Shown in pieces: positions 6,298 to 11,336 of a stretch of 11,336 nucleotides of DNA (positions are counted from its first letter, which is position 1; every line of letters starts with the position of its first letter). A model generated the notes under the pieces. That model worked only from the letters and a program-made list of their open reading frames with translations. It was not told where the DNA came from and did not search any database. The stretch lies in the NCBI GenBank assembly GCA_937891165.1, contig CALAEX010000141.1:1-11336 (forward strand), given 5' to 3'. This DNA comes from an uncultured Lachnospiraceae bacterium. GTDB taxonomy: Bacteria; Bacillota; Clostridia; Lachnospirales; Lachnospiraceae. The position numbers and the translations under genes are program-made.

Positions 6298-7599
6298 ATG
6301 TTATCTCTTTGGTCAGAAACGGTTACATTACCTACCTTTCCACCATTAAAAAAAGATGCTGTAAAAACAGATGTACTCATTATTGGTGGTGGTCTCGCTG
6401 GAATTTTATGTGCTTATCAATTACAACAAGCCAACATTCCTTATCTTCTTGTCGAAGCCAACACGATTTGCAGTGGAATTACAAAAAATACTACCGCAAA
6501 GCTTACGTCTCAACATGGCTTGCTATATCATAAACTAATGAAACAATATGGTTTAGAAAAAACTCAACTATATTTAGATGCCAATGAAGCTACTCTTGCA
6601 GAATATAAAAAACTATGTGAAACTATTGCTTGTGATTTTGAACAAAAATCTTCTTATGTATATTCTCTCAATAATAAACAATTACTAGAAAAAGAATTAG
6701 ATGCTCTTGCTAAACTTATGTTTCCTGCAGGATATGTTTCTTCTGTACCACTTCCTATTTCTACAAAAGGAGCAATTACATTTCCAGCACAAGGACAATT
6801 TCATCCATTAAAATTCTTAGCAGAAATCTCTAAATCACTTCATATTTATGAACATACAAAAGTACAAGAATTAATTGGTACAACTGCAACGACAAACTAT
6901 GGCAAAATTATAGCAGACCACATTATCGTTGCAACACACTTTCCTTTTTTAAATAAACATGGTAGTTACTTTTTAAAACTATATCAACATCGTTCCTATG
7001 TACTTGCATTAGAGAATACTTCCCTAATACAAGAGATGTATGTAGATGAATCCGAACAAGGCTTATCTTTTCGTCCTTATAAAAATTATGTGCTTCTTGG
7101 TGGAGGAAGTCATCGAACAGGTAAACAAGGAGGAAGTTTTTCAGAACTTCGAAATTTTACAAAACTACATTATCCAAAAGCAAAAGAAGTGGCACACTGG
7201 GCAACACAAGACTGTATGACACTTGATGATATTCCCTACATTGGACATTACTCCAAACATACTCCAAATCTTTATGTCATTACTGGCTTTAATAAATGGG
7301 GCTTTACTTCTGCCTTAGCGGGAAGTCATATTCTTTGTGATATGATTTTAGGAAAGCAAAACCCTTATGCAACTATTTTCTCTCCTTCTCGCTCTATGCT
7401 AAAGCCACAACTTTTTATCAATGCAGGAGAGTCCACTCTCCATCTTTTAATGCCATCGAAAAAACGCTGTCCACATTTAGGATGTGCCCTTACATGGAAT
7501 CCAGAAGAACACTCTTTTGACTGTCCATGTCATGGTTCACGATTTACCGAAGATGGAAAACTAATTGATAATCCTGCAACGGACGATTTAACACCATAA
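6298..7599 (+). CDS. FAD-dependent oxidoreductase with C-terminal Rieske [2Fe-2S] domain
   Basis: A 433-residue cytoplasmic protein. The N-terminus has a Rossmann FAD-binding motif, VLIIGGGLAG (GxGxxG at 30-35), the acidic strand end LVEA, and CSGITKNTTAKLTSQHGLLY, typical of DAO-type oxidoreductases of the YhfW kind. The C-terminus carries a complete Rieske site: Cys391-x-His393, 15 residues, then Cys409-x-x-His412, with the extra Cys396 and Cys411 (CPHLGC and CPCHGS) that form a disulfide in bc1/b6f-type Rieske proteins. So one chain can pass electrons between flavin and an iron-sulfur cluster. Partner and substrate are unknown. The AAAGGAG ribosome binding site fixes the start. Transcribed alone, divergent from the TauE-fusion operon, and ends at a long hairpin. 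Confidence 0.93.
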   Translation: MLSLWSETVTLPTFPPLKKDAVKTDVLIIGGGLAGILCAYQLQQANIPYLLVEANTICSGITKNTTAKLTSQHGLLYHKLMKQYGLEKTQLYLDANEATLAEYKKLCETIACDFEQKSSYVYSLNNKQLLEKELDALAKLMFPAGYVSSVPLPISTKGAITFPAQGQFHPLKFLAEISKSLHIYEHTKVQELIGTTATTNYGKIIADHIIVATHFPFLNKHGSYFLKLYQHRSYVLALENTSLIQEMYVDESEQGLSFRPYKNYVLLGGGSHRTGKQGGSFSELRNFTKLHYPKAKEVAHWATQDCMTLDDIPYIGHYSKHTPNLYVITGFNKWGFTSALAGSHILCDMILGKQNPYATIFSPSRSMLKPQLFINAGESTLHLLMPSKKRCPHLGCALTWNPEEHSFDCPCHGSRFTEDGKLIDNPATDDLTP

Positions 7600-7604
7600 A
7601 AAAT

Positions 7605-7674
7605 TCTACTGACAAAATACAAATTTAGATATTATTTGAAAATAACCTCTCTAAATTTATACTTTGTCAGTAGA
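7605..7674. terminator. Long hairpin, likely bidirectional terminator, between convergent genes
   Basis: A nearly complete 70-nt inverted repeat: TCTACTGACAAA (7605-7616) pairs with TTTGTCAGTAGA (7663-7674), and AAATTTAGA (7621-7629) with TCTAAATTT (7650-7658), both perfect, separated by matching ATAC/ATAC internal loops; the apex TTATTTGAAAATAA can also pair. A T-rich tail follows on the minus side (AATTTTTTATGG) and a weaker one on the plus side (CTTGTCTTTTAATTT). It sits between the stops of two convergent genes. The size and near-perfect termini also fit a small MITE-like repeat. Confidence 0.75.
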
Positions 7675-7694
7675 CTTGTCTTTTAATTTCACAT

Positions 7695-9734
7695 TTATAT
7701 TCTCACTTGATATAATAACGCATAACGTTGACCAGAATATTGTTCTTTAAATATATGTATCATTAATTCTATCTGACGCATTTCACCATTTATTTCATGA
7801 TCTACCATAAATCTCTTAGTAAATCGTTCCTTATCTATCGTTTCTTTCCATTCCGTATCTTCTAAACTAGAAACAATTTTCTCTGGAAGCGTCATATCCT
7901 CATTCCAAATACCACCTGTTTTTAATATTTGAGCGTTTTCTACATCTAATTCTGCATATGCGATTGTTTCGGAAAGCAGTGCGTCACAGAAGTTATTTAA
8001 ACGTATATTTTCTATTTCTATCTGTTCTTCTATATCTGATGTTACAATAGATTTTCTTCCTAACATCATACTATTCCAAAACTCTGCTAACTGCAACCGT
8101 TGATAATACTCTGGCTCTCCACTATCAATATAGAGTTTCTCAAATTCTTCCTTTGGACAAGGTTTTGAAAATAAATATCCTTGCATTAAATAGGTATTCA
8201 ACTCTCCTAAAACCTTCATTTCCTCTTTTTTCTCTACGCCTTCACAGCAAACTCGAATATTAGCATCCTTTGCAAGTTCTAACACATTACTAACCAAATG
8301 ATAGTTATAAGAAGCAAACTGAATTCCTGTAACAAAACAACGGTCTATCTTAATCTCATCAATTCTAAGTTCCTTTAAATAAGCAAGACTAGAATATCCT
8401 GTACCAAAATCATCTACAGAAATTTCAATTCCCGTTTTTTTCCATCGTTCAAATACTTCATTATAATGAACAAAATCTTGAAGTTGTTTACTTTCTGTTA
8501 CTTCTAATGTCAAAGCTTCTCCTGGCAAACCACTTACTTTTAAAATATCTAATACATCATCAACAATATCTTCTTGCTCTAACTGCACATAAGAAACATT
8601 GACACTAACATGAACATTTGGATTCGTTTTTCTCCATCTCTTACAATCACTTAATGCTGTTTCCAAAACCCATAAACCAACTGGATAAATCAATCCTGTA
8701 TCCTCTAATAATGGAATAAATTTATCTGGAAAAACAACACCTTTGGTTGGTGATTTATAACGCAACAATGCCTCTGCTCCATACAAATGATAACCTTCTG
8801 ATTTTACCTGCGGTTGATAGAAAAGATAAAATCCTGCATAATCATTCTTAATACTCCATTTAATTTCTTCTAATAATTCGATTTCTGCGAGTTTTTCTTG
8901 AAAATCTTCTTTAAAGAAGAACGTAACTTGGTCTTTACCATTTCTCTTTGACTTATCTAGGGCACTTTCTGCATACTGATATATTAAATTTTTGTCTTTA
9001 ATTGGCAGGTCAGAATAATAAACAACACCTGCGGAAGCAGTACAATCCTCTGGCAATTTCTCTCTAATTTTTTCATAAATGATTTCTACTGCGTCCCTAT
9101 TACTTCCATATAAGTGAATTGCAAACAAATCGCCGTCCAAACGATAAATTTGTAAAACACTACCCATAACATCTTCTAAAACATCTGCTACTTGCCTTAA
9201 TATTTTATCACCATATTTACGACCAAAATGAATATTGATATTTTTAAAATCATCAATACCTAATACCATTAAAAATCCTGGTTCATTTGTAGCAAAAATT
9301 TCATCTAAATCCTCAAACATTTTTACTTTATTAAATTTTCCTGTCAAAGAATCTACTTTTTGACGGAATGCTGTATCAGAAATTCTGCCCAGCATAATAA
9401 AAGGACGACCTTCTTCATCTAATTGTACATTTCCATTACAAGTTACCCAAAGCATGTTATCCTTTAGGTCAACCCAACGACATTCTACATTACAAGTAGT
9501 ACTCTTACCTATTTGTACTTGTCTAAATTCTTCTTGTAACATCCACCTATCATTTGGATAAATTACATCTAATATTTCCTCTACTGTACAATAAGGAACT
9601 CCTTTGTTCTGTAAATCGTAACGTTCATCTATTTGTCCTGAAATCCAAACTTTATTTTTGGTAATTTCCCACACAAAAAGATAATCATCGGTGCTTTTAT
9701 TTAGTGTGTTTAAAATTTTAATATAACTCTCCAT
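7695..9734 (-). CDS. PAS-GGDEF-EAL protein, probable c-di-GMP phosphodiesterase
   Basis: A 679-residue soluble signalling protein without membrane segments. Residues about 15-125 look like a PAS sensor (VWEITKNKVWISGQID; FIMLGRISD). About 126-275 is a GGDEF domain (VDSLTGKFNKVKMF, GIDDFKNIN), but the signature is RLDGDLF (198-204): the first Gly is Asp and the Glu is Leu, so cyclase activity is unlikely, and no RxxD inhibitory site is present. About 290-540 is an EAL domain with its catalytic set intact: EAL 321-323, Asn379, Glu411, DDFGTG 441-446, Lys462, Glu498 and Gln518-Gly-Tyr. A further 130 C-terminal residues are unassigned and could be a divergent PAS. A TTG at 9758 is in frame; ATG at 9734 is preferred (AGTGGG upstream), though its ribosome binding site is weak. 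Confidence 0.92.
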   Translation of the reverse strand: MESYIKILNTLNKSTDDYLFVWEITKNKVWISGQIDERYDLQNKGVPYCTVEEILDVIYPNDRWMLQEEFRQVQIGKSTTCNVECRWVDLKDNMLWVTCNGNVQLDEEGRPFIMLGRISDTAFRQKVDSLTGKFNKVKMFEDLDEIFATNEPGFLMVLGIDDFKNINIHFGRKYGDKILRQVADVLEDVMGSVLQIYRLDGDLFAIHLYGSNRDAVEIIYEKIREKLPEDCTASAGVVYYSDLPIKDKNLIYQYAESALDKSKRNGKDQVTFFFKEDFQEKLAEIELLEEIKWSIKNDYAGFYLFYQPQVKSEGYHLYGAEALLRYKSPTKGVVFPDKFIPLLEDTGLIYPVGLWVLETALSDCKRWRKTNPNVHVSVNVSYVQLEQEDIVDDVLDILKVSGLPGEALTLEVTESKQLQDFVHYNEVFERWKKTGIEISVDDFGTGYSSLAYLKELRIDEIKIDRCFVTGIQFASYNYHLVSNVLELAKDANIRVCCEGVEKKEEMKVLGELNTYLMQGYLFSKPCPKEEFEKLYIDSGEPEYYQRLQLAEFWNSMMLGRKSIVTSDIEEQIEIENIRLNNFCDALLSETIAYAELDVENAQILKTGGIWNEDMTLPEKIVSSLEDTEWKETIDKERFTKRFMVDHEINGEMRQIELMIHIFKEQYSGQRYALLYQVRI

Positions 9735-9856
9735 ACCTGTCCCACTTTTCCTTATCAAACACTATTTTTTATCTTTTTAAACAGAACTCACACTCAATTT
9801 TTCCAACTTTTTACATTATTTACTTATAATAAAAGATGTTTCTGAGTGCTATCTAT

Positions 9857-9885
9857 ATTATATCTTTTTTGTTCCAAAAAGTCAC
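9857..9885 (-). promoter_or_regulatory. Probable promoter of the GGDEF-EAL gene
   Basis: Minus strand: -10 TATAAT (9857-9862), 17-nt spacer, -35 GTGACT (9880-9885; four of six match TTGACA). The predicted leader is about 115 nt. Confidence 0.5.
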
Positions 9886-9937
9886 GCATTTTCTGAAAGA
9901 ATCGTAAGATTTTTATCACTTTTTTACCATATATCAA

Positions 9938-9964
9938 ATTATATATATTCTTTTACTTTGTAAA
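9938..9964 (-). promoter_or_regulatory. Weak second promoter-like site upstream of the GGDEF-EAL gene
   Basis: Minus strand: TTTACA (9959-9964) and TATAAT (9938-9943), but the spacer is only 15 nt. The -35 lies in the 12-bp sequence CTTTGTAAAGCA (9956-9967, plus strand), which recurs exactly at 10306-10317 over the -35 of the small-RNA promoter. The spacing makes this uncertain. Confidence 0.25.
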
Positions 9965-10020
9965 GCACTTTTATTTTATAAAGAAACTTTTATGCGTTAA
10001 TTTAACAAAATATTTTCTAG

Positions 10021-10049
10021 AAAAAAAGGGTAGATTCCTCTACCCTTTT
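10021..10049 (-). terminator. Intrinsic terminator
   Basis: GGGTAGA (10028-10034) pairs with TCTACCC (10039-10045) around a TTCC loop, extended by A/T pairs. On the minus strand the stem is followed by seven U residues, on the plus strand by only four, so the main direction is minus. No minus-strand protein gene lies just upstream, which points to a non-coding transcript. Confidence 0.8.
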
Positions 10050-10205
10050 ATGTAAAAAATTAAATTTATTATCATTCTTACTAATTTATAATTCTTGATT
10101 ACAAATCAGAATTATTTGTAATTTACAATAACAAACAATTTACACAAACCATTCTAAAATTTCCTTTATTTATGCAGGTTTGCGAGGTGTGATATCACCT
10201 TTTTT

Positions 10206-10271
10206 TCAAAAAGTGATACCAAAACGTGATATCAGACACATTACACAACACGGCATAAACATTTTAAACAT
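10206..10271 (-). CDS. Possible 21-residue peptide within the small RNA
   Basis: ATG at 10271 (a second in-frame ATG at 10262) reads MFKMFMPCCVMCLISRFGITF and stops inside the apex of the GAAA-capped hairpin. AAGGAG (10274-10279) sits 2 nt before the first and 11 nt before the second ATG, neither ideal, and at the very 5' end of the predicted transcript. The peptide is hydrophobic with three Cys. It resembles no family I recognise; a short hydrophobic toxin, a leader peptide or a chance frame are all possible. Confidence 0.2.
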   Translation of the reverse strand: MFKMFMPCCVMCLISRFGITF

Positions 10272-10285
10272 CACTCCTTGGATTA

Positions 10286-10314
10286 ATTATACCTTAGTAA
10301 CAGAGCTTTGTAAA
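10286..10314 (-). promoter_or_regulatory. Promoter of the candidate small RNA
   Basis: Minus strand: TTTACA (10309-10314), exact 17-nt spacer, consensus TATAAT (10286-10291). The predicted start is about 10279. It is one of the best promoter matches in the window although no ordinary gene follows it. Confidence 0.7.
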
Positions 10315-10557
10315 GCAAATGCACAGCAACATCCGAACAAATTTTCTTATTTATTTTGAATCCCTCGGTCTATATAAAATAAGAATTCCTTTCCATTTCC
10401 ATTGTATAAATTTTTATCTATTATGAGTAAACCCCAAATTTTTCCCTCTATAGTATTGTAGAACAGTTACATGATTTACTTGGTAATTTTCTTTTCCACG
10501 TGTAATGTACCTCTGTTCCCCGAACCCATAATTGACATCTTCAACAAGGAGGATTTT

Positions 10558-10785
10558 ATGTTCCCTAATACTACCCCAAAAAACACCATTGAACCAAAGG
10601 ATATCTACTACGGTAAAAAAGAAATCATGGAAATCTTTCATTGCGAAAGCGATAAAGCTTTAAAAATCCTTAAAATCATGTTTCAAATGCGTGAAGCAAA
10701 TAAAATCGGCAGAGAATATTATGTCAGCAAACAAGCGCTTGAAAAATTTATGGATGATATGAAAGGAAAAGCAATTTATATCTAA
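10558..10785 (+). CDS. Small winged-helix/excisionase-like DNA-binding protein
   Basis: A 75-residue protein. After a Pro/Thr-rich start, YYGKKEIMEIFHCESDKALK looks like a helix-turn-helix and GREYYVSKQALEKFM like the strand-plus-helix end of the MerR/excisionase (HTH_17-like) group. Such proteins bind DNA as Xis-type recombination directionality factors or as small regulators. The frame opens upstream at 10471, but AAGGAGG spaced 5 nt before the ATG at 10558 is decisive. It stands alone: no integrase is in view, the candidate small RNA diverges upstream and an IS110 element begins directly downstream. Its stop codon overlaps the first arm of an inverted repeat. Whether it belongs to a mobile element or is a host regulator cannot be told from this window. 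Confidence 0.75.
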   Translation: MFPNTTPKNTIEPKDIYYGKKEIMEIFHCESDKALKILKIMFQMREANKIGREYYVSKQALEKFMDDMKGKAIYI

Positions 10786-10984
10786 TTCCTTAATGTACAA
10801 TGAATGCAACTATTGACTTAAGCTCCATTCTATACCCAATTGTATATTTCTTAGGAGCTTCCTGTATAATTTAAATATAAGGAATTTCAAGAAAGAAGGT
10901 TGAGAAAAAAATACCTCAGTGTAAAATAAGATTACTGACTTTGCGGGTTAGTAAAAAATCTTAGGAAACAGAGAGGTATCTGAA
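10784..10984 (+). ncRNA. Candidate IS110 bridge-RNA region / transposase leader
   Basis: Two folded domains. Domain 1: AATTCCTTA (10784-10792) with TAAGGAATT (10878-10886), enclosing AAGCTCC (10820-10826) with GGAGCTT (10854-10860) and TATAC (10831-10835) with GTATA (10842-10846). Domain 2: ATACCTC (10911-10917) with GAGGTAT (10973-10979), a symmetric 9/9 internal loop, TAAGATT (10927-10933) with AATCTTA (10957-10963), and ACTGAC (10934-10939) with GTTAGT (10947-10952) around a 7-nt loop. IS110 elements with the non-coding region upstream of the transposase are known to encode a bridge RNA there with guide-bearing internal loops. Domain 2 fits that form; assignment is inference. Domain 2 also covers the transposase ribosome binding site. 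Confidence 0.5.
10840..10870 (+). promoter_or_regulatory. Weak promoter-like site before the IS110 transposase
   Basis: TTGTAT (10840-10845) and a consensus TATAAT (10865-10870), but with a 19-nt spacer. The -10 is strong and the -35 poor. In IS110 circles a better -35 can be supplied by the other element end, which cannot be checked here. Confidence 0.3.
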
Positions 10985-11336
10985 ATGAATTATAACACAC
11001 AAAACGCAAAAATTAAATCCATCACTGAGAAAACTTTAATTGTTGGTATTGATGTAGGAAGTGAAACTCACTTTGCAAGAGCATTTGATTGGAGAAACTA
11101 CGAGTATTCTAAAAAAGCATTCGAATTTAGCAATACGGAAGAAGGATTTTTAAGCTTTCAAGCATGGATGAAGGAACTCATGAAGCAATACGGCAAGGAG
11201 GTTGTGATTCCAGGAATGGAACCGACAGGGCATTACTGGTTCTCTCTTGGAAAATTCCTGCAGGACAACGGAATGAAGCCAGTACATGTCAATCCCCACC
11301 ATGTGAAGAAATCGAAAGAACTAGATGATAACAATC
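10985..11336 (+). CDS. IS110-family transposase, N-terminal part (cut by window edge)
   Basis: The first 117 residues of a DEDD-type recombinase with a RuvC-like fold. LIVGIDVGSETHFARAF carries the first catalytic Asp (Asp23), and VIPGMEPTGHYW the catalytic Glu (Glu79); then VHVNPHHVKKSKELDDNN runs off the window, so the remaining catalytic acids and the C-terminal Tnp domain with its catalytic Ser are not visible. The start ATG at 10985 has AGAGAGG 8 nt upstream. That site pairs in the hairpin 10911-10979, so its translation may be kept low. In this family the protein works with an element-encoded RNA that specifies target and donor DNA. Whether the copy is intact cannot be judged. Confidence 0.92.
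   Translation, partial: MNYNTQNAKIKSITEKTLIVGIDVGSETHFARAFDWRNYEYSKKAFEFSNTEEGFLSFQAWMKELMKQYGKEVVIPGMEPTGHYWFSLGKFLQDNGMKPVHVNPHHVKKSKELDDNN

Larger units (their letters stand above)
10021..10279 (-). ncRNA. Candidate small RNA, about 260 nt, unrecognised family
   Basis: Bounded by a good promoter (10286-10314) and the terminator at 10021-10049. Main fold: bases 10190-10203 pair with 10208-10221, giving a 14-bp stem closed by a GAAA loop when read as minus-strand RNA. Its two non-Watson-Crick pairs (10192/10219 and 10199/10212) are A-C mismatches on the plus strand but G-U wobbles on the minus strand, which favours minus-strand RNA function. Further possible stems: 10253-10259 with 10169-10175, and 10144-10150 with 10177-10183; these interleave, so they would form a pseudoknot or alternate. 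An AT-rich hairpin region is at 10088-10122. It does not look like 6S, SRP RNA, tmRNA or a c-di-GMP riboswitch that I know. Alternatively it is a long attenuated leader of the GGDEF-EAL gene. Confidence 0.5.
9735..10557. other. Gene-poor region of about 820 nt
   Basis: No protein gene of normal size is supported on either strand. Contents seen: two promoter-like sites for the GGDEF-EAL gene, a minus-strand terminator at 10021-10049, a folded stretch transcribed from a promoter at 10286-10314, and an exact 12-bp repeat. From 10315 to 10540 I see AT-rich sequence with no convincing -35/-10 pair for the downstream plus-strand gene: TATAGT at 10449-10454 and TATAAA at 10405-10410 lack good partners. 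Confidence 0.6.
10784..11336 (+). mobile_element. IS110-family element, left part (right end beyond window)
   Basis: The IS110-type transposase N-terminus is preceded by about 200 nt of foldable non-coding sequence and no terminal inverted repeat, as usual in this family. The exact left boundary cannot be set from one copy; it lies between the end of the HTH gene and the transposase start, and the start given here is the first base of the inverted repeat AATTCCTTA. Confidence 0.7.

Noticed and set aside
10118..10147. Second tiny frame (MVCVNCLLL) on the minus strand
   Set aside because: Only nine codons with weak signals; likely chance.
10050..10279. c-di-GMP riboswitch controlling the GGDEF-EAL gene
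   Set aside because: The conserved core I would expect for GEMM-type riboswitches is not visible, and the structure ends at a terminator about 290 nt from the gene.
10414..10641. Minus-strand frame of 75 codons opposite the HTH gene
   Set aside because: It lacks a ribosome binding site and overlaps the HTH gene, whose ribosome binding site and domain are clear.
10784..10886. The 9-bp inverted repeat AATTCCTTA / TAAGGAATT as IS terminal inverted repeats
   Set aside because: Both arms lie on the same side of the transposase, and IS110 elements lack classical terminal inverted repeats; it is better read as an RNA stem.
1..11336. CRISPR array, tRNA or rRNA genes
   Set aside because: No regularly spaced repeats, and no cloverleaf or rRNA-like conserved stretches were seen on either strand.

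Overview
The window is AT-rich, low-GC Gram-positive DNA. Gene content (rpsB-tsf, an EcsC/RDD/TraX membrane-protein cluster, a GGDEF-EAL protein, an IS110-type element), AGGAG-type ribosome binding sites and protein sequences all suggest a Clostridia genome, most likely Lachnospiraceae. The family-level assignment is inference from protein character, not from a search.

Layout. Positions 1-1229 (minus strand) hold the start of tsf (EF-Ts, cut by the window edge), rpsB (ribosomal protein S2), and a structured leader behind a strong sigma-A-type promoter. Positions 1249-6162 (minus strand) form a tightly packed run of six genes, transcribed in this order: a TauE/SafE-like transporter fused to a polyprenol/phytol-kinase-like domain, an ArsC/Spx-like thioredoxin-fold protein, an RDD membrane protein, an EcsC-family protein, a TraX-family membrane protein and a VOC/glyoxalase-fold protein. 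Gaps are about 10-36 nt and no terminator separates the run from the rpsB promoter. Divergently, on the plus strand, lies a FAD-dependent oxidoreductase with a C-terminal Rieske cluster (6298-7599). The two divergent promoters appear to share one -35 hexamer. A long perfect-armed hairpin (7605-7674) separates it from a convergent minus-strand PAS-GGDEF-EAL protein (7695-9734), whose GGDEF motif is degenerate and whose EAL motif is intact, so it is probably a c-di-GMP phosphodiesterase.

The roughly 820 nt between that gene and 10558 hold no ordinary gene. On the minus strand they show a good promoter (10286-10314), a folded stretch with a GAAA-capped hairpin whose two non-Watson-Crick pairs become G-U wobbles only on the minus strand, and a classic terminator (10021-10049). 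Together these look like an undescribed small RNA of about 260 nt, perhaps also encoding a 21-residue Cys-containing peptide.

The right end has a small winged-helix/excisionase-like DNA-binding protein (10558-10785, plus) and then the left part of an IS110-family element: about 200 nt of foldable non-coding DNA followed by the transposase N-terminus (10985 to the window edge). That non-coding end is where IS110 elements of this orientation encode their bridge RNA. One hairpin there has a symmetric 9/9 internal loop and also pairs with the transposase ribosome binding site.
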